Source of the DNA: Streptomyces sp. NRRL B-1347
Lineage (GTDB): Bacteria; Actinomycetota; Actinomycetes; Streptomycetales; Streptomycetaceae
NCBI RefSeq assembly: GCF_000720325.1
Contig: NZ_JOJM01000003.1
Span: forward strand, 186,001 to 250,000
Length of the DNA: 64,000 nt
Reading direction: 5' to 3'
Shown here: positions 36,573 through 46,600 of the stretch, one piece after another
How the letters are laid out: each line of letters opens with the position of its first letter
How positions within the stretch are numbered: the first letter of the stretch is position 1
Notes under the pieces: model-generated
Told to the model about the DNA's origin: nothing
The model's database searches: none
The model's input: the letters and a program-made list of their open reading frames with translations, nothing else
Program-made: the position numbers and the translations under genes

Positions 36573-38037
36573 TGTCCGTCGGCGTGCTCGCCGCGTAGCC
36601 GAGGACGAGGCCGGGGCGCTGCGGGCGCTGGGCGTGCCAGGACAGGGGCTGCACCTTCACGCCGCGCTCCAGGGCCGCCGCGGCGAGGTCCGTGTCGGCG
36701 CGGTCACCGGCCCCGTCCGGGAAGGTCACCATCAGGTGCAGGCCCGCGGCGGCGCCGTGCACGACGGCGCCCGGCAGATGTGCCGCGATGGCCGCGATCA
36801 TGGCGTCGCGCCGTGCGCGGTGCCGCCTGCGCAGGAGCCGCAGATGGCGCTCCAGGTCCCCGGACTCCATCAGCCGGGCGAGGACCAGCTGCGGGAGCGC
36901 CGCGTTGCCCAGGTCCGCGAAGCGCTTGGCGTCCACGAGCGCGGCGTGGTGCGCGCGGGGCGCGAGCAGCCAGCCCACGCGCAGGGCGGGCGCGAGGAGC
37001 TTGGAGACGCTGCCCGCGTACGCGACGCGGTCGGGGAGGGTGGACCGCAGGGCAGGGACGGGCGGGCGGTCGTAGCGGTGCTCGGCGTCGTAGTCGTCCT
37101 CGATGATCAGTCCGCCGTCGCGGGTCCACTCCGCGAGTTCGCGCCGCCGTACGCCGTCGAGGACCACGCCGGTGGGGAACTGGTGGGCCGGGGTCAGCAG
37201 GACGGCCGGGGCGCCGGTGGCCCGCAGCGCGTCCACGCGGATGCCGTCGGCGTCCACGGGCACGGGCGGCGCCTCCATGCCGGACACGCGCAGGTGCTGG
37301 CGGAGCCCGAGCGAGCAGGGGTCCTCCACCGCGACGCGGGAGATCCCTGCCGCCTGGAGCACGGTGGCCAGCAGCCCGAGCGCCTGGGCGGTGCCCGCGA
37401 CGACGAGGACCTCGTCCGGGTCCGCCGCGATGCCGCGGTTGCGGGCCAGCCAGCGGGCGACGGCGCGGCGCAGGGGCGGGGCGCCGCGCGGGTCGCCGTA
37501 GCCGAAGTCCGCGGGGACGAGTCCGGCGAGCACGGACCGCTCGGCGCGCAGCCAGGCGGCGCGCGGGAACGCGGCGAGGTCGGGCAGGCCCGGCGACAGG
37601 TCGATCCGGGCGGGCGCGGCGCGCAGCGCGTCGAAGACGTCGGTGCCGGGAGGAGTCCTGAACAGCGGGTCTCCGGCTGCCGGTACGGCACGCTCCGCCT
37701 CGCGGGGCCCGGTCCGCGGGGCCAGGGGCGCGGCCACGACCACGGTGCCGCCCCTCCCCCGCCCGGCGACGTGCCCGTCCTCCGTCAGCCTGCGGTACGC
37801 CTCCGTGATCACACCGCGGGAGACGCCGAGTTCGGCGGCGAGCACCCGGGTCGCGGGCAGCCTGCTGCCGACCGGCAGCAGGCCGTCGGCGACCGCGCGC
37901 CGGACCTGCCGGGCCAGCCAGTCCGCCATGCCGCCGCGCGGGGCCTCGGCGGTGTTCAGCTGGAGGAAGTCGGAGGCGGAGGGCGCCGCTGGCCCGCCGG
38001 GCGCCGCGGGCCCGCCGACCATGGTGGAGTCGCGCAT
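36532..38037 (-). CDS. MocR-type GntR/aminotransferase regulator
   Basis: The 501-residue protein has a GntR helix-turn-helix (about 35-100; [44 protein letters not shown]) fused to a PLP aminotransferase-like domain with the PLP Lys in [15 protein letters not shown]. These regulators sense PLP adducts or amino compounds. ATG 38037 is favoured since direct repeats lie immediately upstream. It faces a LysE-family exporter, its likely target. Confidence 0.85.
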   Translation of the reverse strand: MRDSTMVGGPAAPGGPAAPSASDFLQLNTAEAPRGGMADWLARQVRRAVADGLLPVGSRLPATRVLAAELGVSRGVITEAYRRLTEDGHVAGRGRGGTVVVAAPLAPRTGPREAERAVPAAGDPLFRTPPGTDVFDALRAAPARIDLSPGLPDLAAFPRAAWLRAERSVLAGLVPADFGYGDPRGAPPLRRAVARWLARNRGIAADPDEVLVVAGTAQALGLLATVLQAAGISRVAVEDPCSLGLRQHLRVSGMEAPPVPVDADGIRVDALRATGAPAVLLTPAHQFPTGVVLDGVRRRELAEWTRDGGLIIEDDYDAEHRYDRPPVPALRSTLPDRVAYAGSVSKLLAPALRVGWLLAPRAHHAALVDAKRFADLGNAALPQLVLARLMESGDLERHLRLLRRRHRARRDAMIAAIAAHLPGAVVHGAAAGLHLMVTFPDGAGDRADTDLAAAALERGVKVQPLSWHAQRPQRPGLVLGYAASTPTDISEGVALIGSLLR

Positions 38038-38038
38038 T

Positions 38039-38086
38039 TTGGACCTGTCGGAGGGAGATCCATTGGACCTGTTCACCGATCCATTG
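38039..38086. promoter_or_regulatory. Interleaved direct repeats (MocR operator)
   Basis: TTGGACCTGT occurs at 38039-38048 and 38063-38072; GATCCATTG occurs at 38057-38065 and 38078-38086. Paired direct repeats near the start of a MocR gene match how known MocR regulators bind. The LysE gene begins 18 bp beyond. Confidence 0.6.
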
Positions 38087-38104
38087 TGACGGCAGAGTCA
38101 AGCC

Positions 38105-38707
38105 ATGGAATTTCTGCTCACCACGCTCGTGATGACCGTGACGCCGGGCACCGGGGTTCTCTACACCGTCTCCGCGGGGCTCTCGCGGGGCCCGCGCGCC
38201 AGTGTCGTCGCGGCCGTCGGCTGCACCTTGGGCATCGTTCCGCACATGCTGGCGGCGATCACGGGGCTGGCCGCGCTGTTCCACACCAGCGCCCTCGCGT
38301 TCCAGACCCTCAAGTACCTCGGCGTCGCGTACCTCCTCTACATGGCGTGGAAGACGCTCCGCGACCAGAGCGCGCTCACCGCGGACCAGGACGACGGCGC
38401 GCCGCGCTCCTCGGCCCGGGTGATCGTCGACGCCGTGCTGCTCAACCTCCTGAACCCCAAGCTCACCCTGTTCTTCTTCGCGTTCCTGCCGCAGTTCGTG
38501 CCCGCGGGCCATCCGCACGCGGCGCTTCGGATGGTCGAACTCAGCGGGTACTTCATGCTCCTGACGTTCGTCGTGTTCGCCGCCTACGGGCGGTTCGCGG
38601 CGGCGATGCGCGATCACGTCATCGCGCGGCCCGCGGTGGTGACGTGGCTGCGGCGCGTCTTCGCGGGCGCGTTCGCCGCGCTGGGCGCGAAGCTCGCGCT
38701 CTCCTGA
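38105..38707 (+). CDS. LysE-family translocator
   Basis: The 200-residue protein has six hydrophobic helices and the family's TPGTGVLYTVSAGLSRG (near 13-29) and VVDAVLLNLLNPKLTLFFFAFLPQF-type region (about 110-135). These exporters remove amino acids or related metabolites. It faces the MocR regulator, which probably induces it when its substrate accumulates. Confidence 0.8.
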   Translation: MEFLLTTLVMTVTPGTGVLYTVSAGLSRGPRASVVAAVGCTLGIVPHMLAAITGLAALFHTSALAFQTLKYLGVAYLLYMAWKTLRDQSALTADQDDGAPRSSARVIVDAVLLNLLNPKLTLFFFAFLPQFVPAGHPHAALRMVELSGYFMLLTFVVFAAYGRFAAAMRDHVIARPAVVTWLRRVFAGAFAALGAKLALS

Positions 38708-38774
38708 CAGCTGCTTGTCACCCCCGCTGGTTCCCCAACTCATTCCCCAACGGCCCTCACCGATCGGAAACACC

Positions 38775-39467
38775 GTGCACTTCCAGCATGCGCCCGCCCT
38801 GTGGCGGGACTTCCCGGCCCTGGTTCCCGGCGTGCTCCTCGCCCGCGGCCTCACCCCGGACGTCCCGGTCGACGCGCCGGTCGCCCGGTACGGCGCGGCG
38901 GCGGCCGAGCGCCTCGCCGCCGCCCCGGAGAGCCAGTTCCCCGAAGTCCAGGCCTGGCGGCGGGCGTTCGCCACGCTCGGGCTCAAGCCCACCCAGTACC
39001 GCTGCGCCTCCGAGTCCCTGCTGCGGCGCTTCCGCAAGGAGGGCTCGCTGCCGCGCATCCACCCCCTCATCGACCTCTGCAACGCCGTGTCCCTCGCGTA
39101 CGGCATCCCGGTCGGCGTCTTCGACCTGTCCCGCATCAGCGGGGACCTCGAAGTCCGGTACGCCGACGGGGACGAGGCCTACGAGACGTTCTCCGGCGGC
39201 CTCGAGCGGCCCGACGCGGGCGAGGTCGTCTTCGCCGACGGCGCACGCCGGGCCCACGCCCGCCGCTGGACCAACCGGCAGAGCGGCCACTCGGCCGTCC
39301 GGGCCACCACGTCCGACGTCCTGATCATCACGGAGGCCCTCCACGACACCGCGGCACAGGACGTGCCGAAGCTGGTGTCCACCCTCGCCGACGAGCTCCG
39401 CACGACGTGGTCGGCCGAGCCGAGGACGGCGGTGCTGAGCGCGGAGGCGCCGGTGTTCGCCTGCTGA
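38775..39467 (+). CDS. B3/B4 tRNA-binding domain protein
   Basis: The 230-residue protein is built of the B3/B4 domain found in the beta subunit of phenylalanyl-tRNA synthetase (PTQYRCASESLLRRFRKEGSLPRIHPLIDLCNAVSLAYGIPVGVFDL). Stand-alone versions are thought to act in editing or as unknown tRNA-related factors. The GTG start VHFQHAPALWRDFP fits family length; the frame is open earlier from a TTG without a ribosome site. It lies 67 bp after the LysE gene and could share its transcript. Confidence 0.7.
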   Translation: MHFQHAPALWRDFPALVPGVLLARGLTPDVPVDAPVARYGAAAAERLAAAPESQFPEVQAWRRAFATLGLKPTQYRCASESLLRRFRKEGSLPRIHPLIDLCNAVSLAYGIPVGVFDLSRISGDLEVRYADGDEAYETFSGGLERPDAGEVVFADGARRAHARRWTNRQSGHSAVRATTSDVLIITEALHDTAAQDVPKLVSTLADELRTTWSAEPRTAVLSAEAPVFAC

Positions 39468-39494
39468 GCACCCTTGAACGGCCGCCGCACACGA

Positions 39495-39529
39495 CATAGG
39501 CCCCTCACCTTGGTGGTGAGGGGCCTATG
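39495..39529 (+). terminator. 15-bp-stem intrinsic terminator
   Basis: CATAGGCCCCTCACC and its exact complement flank TTGGT, followed by TTTC. It ends the rightward LysE-B3/B4 transcription unit. Confidence 0.85.
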
Positions 39530-39929
39530 TTTCATGGAGCGCCCGGCAGGCCTTGCACCTACATTTCCCATCGGATGATGGGCGTCTTTCCTTGGACCAC
39601 AGACGCGCGACTCCGGTGCTGCGCACCGACGTTGTAATCAAATCATACACGGCTCGCGCACGACATCCGCCACCGGAGCCAGGCGCACCACGCGGTCCAG
39701 GAAAGAGCCTTGGCGTACCAGTGGTCCGCCTTGCCGTGGCGTCCTCCACAGCGAGAAGGAGGCCTCGGCCCAACCCCGACGTGATGCGGGAGTACTTCAC
39801 CGAGATGGGGCGGCGAGTGCTGTGACGCCCGACCACGTCGGTTGATGGTCCATTGAGGCATGCGGCCCATGGTGCCCTCAGATGTGTGGGCACGCGGTCC
39901 GTAGGGGGAAGTGGGTGCTGGTCTTCCGG
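39530..39929. other. Intergenic region with decayed coding traces
   Basis: About 400 bp of lower GC without an intact gene. A leftward frame ends SSDGKCRCKACRALHET, reminiscent of the zinc-knuckle of HNH/endonuclease VII proteins, and a rightward frame ends NPDVMREYFTEMGRRVL. Each looks like an isolated protein end, so the region may hold remnants of former genes. Confidence 0.3.
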
Positions 39930-40991
39930 TCAGGCGCCGTACTCGACCAGTTCGGTGGTGAGTACCAGGCGTTGGGGGCTCGGGGGTGGGGTGGGCTCGG
40001 GGGGGTGGTCGCGGGTGTGGTTGCGGAGGAGGCGGCCTGCTGCGCGGCCGAGTTCGTCGCTGTCGTAGGTGACCAGGGTGAGGGGCAGGCCGAGGGCGTC
40101 GGCGAGTTCGAAGTCGTCGAAGCCCGCGAGGGCGGTGGCGGAGCGGGTCGCGCGGAGGGCCCGGAACGCCCCTATGGTGTTGCGGTTGTTGGAGCAGAAC
40201 AGGGCCGTGGGCGGGTCGGGCAGGCCGAGGAGTTCGGTGGCCGCGCGCTCGGCCTGGTGGGGCTGGGTCTGGCCCTGGCGGACGTACCGCTCGTCGGCGG
40301 GCAGGCCCGCTTCGGCGAGGGCGGAGCGGTAGCCGCGCAGGCGCTCGGTGCCGGTGTAGACGGTCGGGGGCGAGCCGAGGAAGCCGATGCGGCGGTGGCC
40401 GCGCGCGATCAGGCGCGCGGTGGCGTCGCGGGCGCCGCCGAAGTCGTCGACGAGGACGCAGTCCGCGGCGAAGCCCTCGGGCGGGCGGCTGGCGAGCACC
40501 ACGGGGACGCCCTCGGCGGCCGCGGCGGCGAGGTGGCGCTGGTCGTTGCCCACGGGCACGGCGATGATGCCGTCCACGCGGCGGGCCACCAGGTCGGCGA
40601 CCAGGTCCCGTTCGGCGTCCAGGTCCTGCCCGGTGTTGCCTATGACGGTCTTGAGGCCGTCGGGGGCGAGCACGGAGTCGACGCCGAGGGCGAGCCGGGA
40701 GTAGAAGGGGTTGGCGAGGTTGGTGACCACCAGGCCGACCAGGCCGGTGCCGCGGCCCAGGCGCAGCCGGCGGGCCAGTTCGTTGGGCCGGTAGCCGAGC
40801 GCGGCGGCGGCCGCGCGGACCCGGTCGCGGGTGGCCGGGTGGACCCGGGGGTCGTCGCGCAGCACCCGCGAGGCGGTCATCGCGCTGACCCCGGCCCGCT
40901 CGGCGACGTCCCGCAGGGTGGCCTTGCCGCTCGGCCTGCCGCTCCTGGGCGCGCCCGCCCCGCTCTCGGGCTCATGCGGAGTTCCGGGCAC
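39930..40991 (-). CDS. LacI-family transcriptional regulator
   Basis: The 353-residue protein has the LacI helix-turn-helix (about 23-60; ATLRDVAERAGVSAMTASRVLRDDPRVHPATRDRV) and a sugar-binding core (GLVVTNLANPFYSRLALGVDSVLA...). The GTG start has GGGAGGG six bases upstream. It is the last gene of the leftward mannoside locus, and the CG-centred palindrome at the far upstream end of that locus is its likely operator. Confidence 0.85.
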   Translation of the reverse strand: MPGTPHEPESGAGAPRSGRPSGKATLRDVAERAGVSAMTASRVLRDDPRVHPATRDRVRAAAAALGYRPNELARRLRLGRGTGLVGLVVTNLANPFYSRLALGVDSVLAPDGLKTVIGNTGQDLDAERDLVADLVARRVDGIIAVPVGNDQRHLAAAAAEGVPVVLASRPPEGFAADCVLVDDFGGARDATARLIARGHRRIGFLGSPPTVYTGTERLRGYRSALAEAGLPADERYVRQGQTQPHQAERAATELLGLPDPPTALFCSNNRNTIGAFRALRATRSATALAGFDDFELADALGLPLTLVTYDSDELGRAAGRLLRNHTRDHPPEPTPPPSPQRLVLTTELVEYGA

Positions 40992-41034
40992 GATGTCCCT
41001 CCCTTTCCCACTGCACGGCGTTCCCTGCCGCGCC

Positions 41035-41895
41035 CTACCGCGGCACGGTGTCCCGGCCCTCCGCGTGGAGCGCCGCCCCCACCAGCGCCGCGTCCCCGCC
41101 GAGCGCGGCCGCGCCCAGCTCGACCGGGGTGTCCCCCAAACCGTCGCGAAGCGCCGGGCCGACGAGGTCCCAGGACGCGGCCATGCCGCCGCCCACGATA
41201 AGCGCCGTGGCCCCGAACTCCCTTACGTACGGTGCGAGTACGGCGCCGAGGGGGCACAGGGACTCGTACAGGACGCGGGCGGCGCGGCGTTCGCCCGCGC
41301 GGGCGCGGGCGGCGATGTCCCGCACGTCCGCGTCGCGATCGCCGTAGCGGGCGATGACGGCGCGGCGCGAGACGGTGTCCTCCAGCGGGCGGCCCTCGGC
41401 CCGGGTGAGGTCGATGCGGCCGAGCGGCGGCACGCCGGGGCCGTCGTGGCGTACGGCGCCGTCGGCGAGGAAGGCCGAGCCGACGCCCGTGCCGAGGGTG
41501 ATGCCGACGCATCTGCGGTGGCCGCGCGCGGCGCCCGCGTGCCACTCGCCGAGCGCGAAGGCGTGCGCGTCGTTGAGGAACGCCACGCCGGAGGGCCGCG
41601 GCCAGACGCCGTCGAGCAGGACCGACGCCACGTCGATGCCGTACAGGTCGTCGAACTTGCCGACGCCTTCGTAGCGGGCGACGCCCTTGTCGTAGTCGAA
41701 GGGGCCCGGCACGGCGATGCCCCACAGCTCGCCCGCCGGCGCGTCGAGGTCGGTGGCGCAGCGCACCACGGCGCCGAGGACGTGTTCGGCGCTGCCGCGC
41801 GCGTTCAGGGCGCGGCGCACCCGGCGGACGATGCGGGCGGTGCCGACGAGGGCGGCCGTCACATGGGTGCCGCCCAGCTCCAGGACGGCTCTCAT
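41035..41895 (-). CDS. ROK-family sugar kinase
   Basis: The 286-residue protein has the N-terminal phosphate motif ELGGTHVTAALVG and the ROK core VAFLNDAHAFALGEWHAGAARGHRRCVGITLGTGVGSAFLADG with the catalytic Asp. The zinc-binding Cys cluster of many ROK kinases is not evident. It probably phosphorylates a hexose such as mannose freed by the neighbouring mannosidase. Its ATG overlaps the stop of the isomerase gene (ATGA), so it is translationally coupled. Confidence 0.8.
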   Translation of the reverse strand: MRAVLELGGTHVTAALVGTARIVRRVRRALNARGSAEHVLGAVVRCATDLDAPAGELWGIAVPGPFDYDKGVARYEGVGKFDDLYGIDVASVLLDGVWPRPSGVAFLNDAHAFALGEWHAGAARGHRRCVGITLGTGVGSAFLADGAVRHDGPGVPPLGRIDLTRAEGRPLEDTVSRRAVIARYGDRDADVRDIAARARAGERRAARVLYESLCPLGAVLAPYVREFGATALIVGGGMAASWDLVGPALRDGLGDTPVELGAAALGGDAALVGAALHAEGRDTVPR

Positions 41896-43586
41896 GAGCG
41901 GCCCGCGGCGGCCGCGCGGACCAGTGCCTTGACGACCCGCGCGGGGCCGCCGCGCGCGGTGATGCGGTACGGGCCGACGGCCGCGGGGACCGTCAGGGTC
42001 TCCGCGTACGACAGCGGATGCCGGTCGCCCGCGGCCGTGCGGAGTTCCACGCCCGCGCCGTCCACGACGTTCAGGACGTGGAAGCGTCCGGCGGTGTCGT
42101 CGGTGGCCTCGGCGTCGGCGTCCAGGGTGAGACGCCGCACTTCGTAGAACATCTCGTCCAGGGCGCCGATGACCTCCTCGCGCCAGCCCGGGCCCGAGCG
42201 CAGGACGCGCGGCTCCTGCACCAGGTCGCGGGCGACGGCCTCGCCGCGCCGCGCGGTGTCCAGGTTCGCGAGGCCGTGTTCGTAGGGCAGCGCGCGCGGT
42301 CTGCCGTCGGCGTCGGGGCGCAGCCAGTCGTAGAAGCGCAGGCTGTACAGGTACGGCGTGGCGCTGATCTCCAGGACGAGGTTGCCCGCGCCGCTGGCGT
42401 GCGGGGTGCCCGCGGGGATGAGGAAGAGGCGGCCCTGCTCGGCGGGGAAGGTGAGGACGTGGTCCTCGGGGTCCATGGGCACGCCGTCCTGGGCGGCCTC
42501 CTCGACCTCCTTGCGGAACAGGTCGGCGTCGGCGTCCTCGCGCAGGCCGAGGAAGACGCGCGCGCCGGGTCCGCCGACCGTCATGTAGTACGACTCGTGC
42601 TGGGTGTACGGCCAGCCGAACCGCTCCCGCATGTACTGCTCGCGGGGGTGGCAGTGCACGGACAGATTGCCGCCGTCGACGGTGTCCAGGTAGTCGAAGC
42701 GGATCGGGAAGGAGGTGCCGAAGCGGGCGTGCGCGTCGGCGCCGAGCAGCTCCTGCGGGTGCAGGGCGCACAGGAGCTGGAAGGGCACTTCGGCCTGGAG
42801 GCCGGGGCCGGTCCCGATGAGGACGCCGGACTCGGGGGCGATGAGTTCGTAGCCGAGTGCCGTGTTGCGGGCACCCGCGTCGAAGCCGAGCCGCCGCTGC
42901 GCCCAATGGCCGCCCCAGGGCGTGGAGTTGAAGTACGGGCGGGTGCGCACCGGTCTGCGGGCGAGGTCGGCGAGGGTGGCGCGCAGGCCTTCGCCGTCGA
43001 GGTAGACGGGCCGGTCGGGGTCCTGGACGTCGAGCCAGGCGTCGAGGCGCGGGGCGAGGGCGTCGCGGTGCCGGTCGAGCACGGGCCAGTCGATGTAGAA
43101 GAGCCGTCTGAGGTCGCCGGGTTCGTACGGAAGGCCCAGGTTGTGGCCCGTGCCCGCGGCGACGGCGGCCTCCGCGTGCCGTTTGGGCACGTCGGCGTAC
43201 CACAGGACGTCGTGGGGGACGAGCGCCGCGCCGGGGCCGTACACGAGGAGGAGGTCCCCGGGCGGCCCGTCCGTGCCGGGCAGTTCGTCGAAGAGGTCGC
43301 TGAGGGGGTTGTCGGCGAGTCTGCAGTAGTAGGGGTCGCCGGTGCCGTCCTCGGTGCGCTCGCGGACGGCGTGCGGCGGCGCGTAGTGCGCGCGCACGTC
43401 CACGGTCCGTACGGGTGCGGCGAGTTGCTCGGCGATGCGGGCGGCGAGGTGGTCGAAGTCCACGGACGGGGGCCCCTCCACGGCCACCGTCCGCGGACGC
43501 CTCGGCAGTCGTGCGGCCACGGCGGGCCAGCCGGTGGCCATCACGGCCCCGGGCGCGGGGCCGTAACGCGGGTCGAGCCGGTACAC
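41892..43586 (-). CDS. Class I mannose-6-phosphate isomerase-like protein
   Basis: The 564-residue protein has a cupin-type isomerase half (about 220-560). NLSVHCHPREQYMRERFG carries the metal His-Cys-His set, and GRLFLIPAGTPHASGAGNLVLEIS carries a later His. The N-terminal 220 residues (PRTVAVEGPPSVDFDHLAARIAEQL..., LLLVYGPGAALVPHDVLWYADVP, FYIDWPVLDRHRDALAPRL) resemble a kinase-like fold without a P-loop, absent from plain ManA. It should convert mannose-6-phosphate to fructose-6-phosphate. GGAG lies before the GTG start. Confidence 0.7.
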   Translation of the reverse strand: MYRLDPRYGPAPGAVMATGWPAVAARLPRRPRTVAVEGPPSVDFDHLAARIAEQLAAPVRTVDVRAHYAPPHAVRERTEDGTGDPYYCRLADNPLSDLFDELPGTDGPPGDLLLVYGPGAALVPHDVLWYADVPKRHAEAAVAAGTGHNLGLPYEPGDLRRLFYIDWPVLDRHRDALAPRLDAWLDVQDPDRPVYLDGEGLRATLADLARRPVRTRPYFNSTPWGGHWAQRRLGFDAGARNTALGYELIAPESGVLIGTGPGLQAEVPFQLLCALHPQELLGADAHARFGTSFPIRFDYLDTVDGGNLSVHCHPREQYMRERFGWPYTQHESYYMTVGGPGARVFLGLREDADADLFRKEVEEAAQDGVPMDPEDHVLTFPAEQGRLFLIPAGTPHASGAGNLVLEISATPYLYSLRFYDWLRPDADGRPRALPYEHGLANLDTARRGEAVARDLVQEPRVLRSGPGWREEVIGALDEMFYEVRRLTLDADAEATDDTAGRFHVLNVVDGAGVELRTAAGDRHPLSYAETLTVPAAVGPYRITARGGPARVVKALVRAAAAGRS

Positions 43587-43624
43587 ACAGTCTCCTTACC
43601 GCTGTGACAGCGACGTGCCAGCTC

Positions 43625-46600
43625 TCACTGGCGCACGAACAGCACCGCCGCCGTACCGAGGGCGGGCACGTCGACGCTCACCTCCCCGTCCTCCAGGGGC
43701 AGTTCGGGTCCCCTGCCGCCCAGGTAGCCCGCTCGGTGGGCGGCGCGCGCCGGGAAGCCGATCCGCACCCGGCACGCCACCCGTTCCTCGGCGAAGGACT
43801 GGAGCCGCAGCAGCGCCTCGCCCGCCCGGGGCGTGGTGGCGCCGACCAGGCGCACGCGCGGGTCGTCCAGGGTGATGAAGCAGTGCGAGGCCGGGGCGAC
43901 CCCCGTGGCGCCCCGGGCCCGCACCGCCCGCAGCGGCCTGCTCCACGCCGCCGCCGTCCGGGTCCCGAGCCCGGTCGCCGTCGGACCGCAGGCGACGCTG
44001 TAGCGGAAGGTGGTCTCGAAGCCCTGCTCGCTGGGGAAGTTGGTGTCCCACAGGTTGTTGTGGATCCAGGAGAAGACGGTGGCGGGCTCGTCGTGCCCGA
44101 GCGTCTTGGGGAACGGCGCGTACGGCAGCGCGATGTTGCCGAACTGCACCAGCGGCGCGTCCTGCGTGGACCAGGCGACCGCGAGCCCGTCGTCGGCGAG
44201 CGTGATCCAGCGGCGCACGGCCCGCATGTGCCGCGCCGAGCCCGGCACCACCGGCAGGCCCGTGCCGGTGGTGCCGCCGGAGGCCTCCATGCGGACGACG
44301 GGCCGGTCGAAGGCGAAGGGGAAGGCGAAGTAGGCGCTCTCCTTGCCGAGGGTCCGGTCCTTGTCCAGGCGGTTCTCGACGTCGAGCCGGGGGACGCCGC
44401 GCGGCAGCGTGAGCGTGACCCGGAGGCGGTTGGCGCCCGCGGGGCGGGTCTCGTACGTGATCGACTCCGCGGTCGCGGTGGAGCGGCGGTCGATGAGCGC
44501 GGCGGGCGGGGCGACGGCGCGCCGCCCCAGGTGTTCCAGGCGCTCGGAGGCGGTGGTGCGGCTGGAGTTGTGGTTGAAGGCTCCGGCGGTGGTGTAGCTG
44601 TCGTGGACGTACCCGTTGAAGCCGACGATCGCGTCCGCGCGGACGAGTTCGCGGCCGGTCGCCTTGTCGACGACGGAGGCCACGCAGGCCTGGGCGAGGT
44701 CGACGCGGACCGCCAGGTGCTCGTTCTCCAGGAGCGTCGGGTCGGGGTGGGCGGCCGCGCGGGCGGCGCTCTCGGCGGGGTCGTCGCGCTCGGTGCCGCC
44801 GGTGGGGTTCCAGCCGGTGGCGGCCTTGACGGCGGCGGGTGTCCCGCGCCGCTCGGCCTTGCCGCCGGCGGCCCGTACGTCCAGGCGCACCGAGCCCGCG
44901 GACGGCACCTCGTCCACGCGGACCAGCAGGAAGCGGCCCGCGTCCCGGTGGTCGTCGTTGGTCTGGGGACGCTCCTCGTGGGTCAGCGCGCGGCCGTCGC
45001 GGGCGTCGTGCACGGTGACCGGCCGGTCGAGCGGCACCGTGCTCTCGGGCAGGAAGATCCGTACGACGTCGGTGCGCGGCCAGGAGCAGGTGTTCACCAC
45101 GTGGTACGTGGCCACGGCGCCGGGCGCGGCGGCGAGCCGCTGGCCTAGCCGGGCACCGGCCCGGCGCAGCAGCGCCCTGCCGTCGTCGTGGGCGCGCATC
45201 GCCTGCCCGTACTTCCAGTGCCACTGGTGCTCGCCGGAGTGGCCGCCCTCGTCGCCGTGCGTCCACGGGTCGCCGGCGCCCCAGGTGTGCTCGTCGAAGA
45301 GCGACACCGCCTCGTAGACCCCGGCGGCGTCGCGCGTGTCGTCCTCGGCCCCCGTGGCGTCGAGGAGGGCGGCGAACGTGCCGATGGTCTGGGCGTCGGC
45401 GACCGCGGACTGGGCGGTGCGGGCGAGCGACAGCGGGCGCGCGCCCGCGCCCACGCCGTCCACCCACCAGTCGGTCCAGTCGCCTTCGAAGGTGCGGATC
45501 TCGCCGCCGATCCTGGCCTCGGCGTCGCGGAAGAAGTCCTCGTTGCGGGAGAGCCTGAGGCGCGGGTACGCCCACGTCTCGTTCCAGCGGCGCACGGTGT
45601 CGGCGATGACGCGGCGCGGCGGCGCGTTGTCGCCGAACTTGCCCTGCACCCGCAGGTGGAGCACGTCCCACGGGTACGGTTCGCGCTTGACGTCCACGTG
45701 GTCCATGGCCCAGCCGAAGATGCCGCCGCGGTAGGGGTAGGGGTGGGTGGCGAGCGAGGTGAGGTAGGCGGGCAGCAGGTCGTCGACGTCCGCGTACGAG
45801 GTGTCGAAGCCGAGCAGCGGGCCTTCCATGTAGGCGAGGCCGTGCGGGGTGTCGGTGACCCACACCAGGACGCTCGCGCCGCTCGGGGCGCGCCAGCGGA
45901 ACAGGCGTGGCAGCCGCTCGCCGCCGACGAGGTGCGGCACCGAGCGGCCCGCCCAGTTGTGCGCCACGGACAGATAGCGGACGCCCGCCTGGGCGAGGGC
46001 GTCGACGAGCCCGACGACCGCGCCCGGCACGTCGGTCTGCATCGCGGAGGTGAGGGTGACGCCGTGGCGCTCGCGGACGCCGTGGGCGAGGCGGAGCAGT
46101 TCGTGCAGCTCGTCCGTGGAGCAGGTCTCGGTGTGCAGGTTGAACGGCATCGCCGTGAGCTCGATGCGCCCCTCCCGCACGCGGCGCATCAGCTCCTCGA
46201 CCTGCTCCGCGGGCCGGGCCGCGGCCCACTGCTCGAACGACCACAGGGACTCGACGCACCAGCGGAACCGGGACTCGGACGGCCAGTCGTCGGTCGCCCG
46301 GGTCAGTTCCAGACAGGAGTCCAGGAACGACAGGTGTTCGTTGAGGACCTGTCCCTGGGGGTCGGTGTAGCCGATGTCGAGGTGGGAGTGGTGCACCAGG
46401 TGCACCGTCCACCGGCGCTGCGGGGTCAGCTGGACGGTGATGCCGTCGGATCCCTGCGGCAGGCCCACGGTCAGGCGCGTCGCCGTGTCCACGGCGGGCA
46501 CCAGGAGCCGGGCTCCGCCGCCGGGCCCGGCCACGCGCTCCGCCCGCACCGCCGCGCCCGACCCGGTGCGCACGGCCAGCTCTCCGGGGACCCGGGAGCC

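Noticed and set aside
39540..39615. tRNA-like look: hairpin and a CCA-like end on the minus strand
   Set aside because: No acceptor stem, D-arm or T-loop consensus could be paired; only a short CCCATC...GATGGG hairpin remains.
43596..46412. A 938-codon leftward frame overlapping the GH38 gene in another phase
   Set aside because: It translates to Arg/Pro/Ala-rich sequence; the GH38 frame carries all catalytic motifs.
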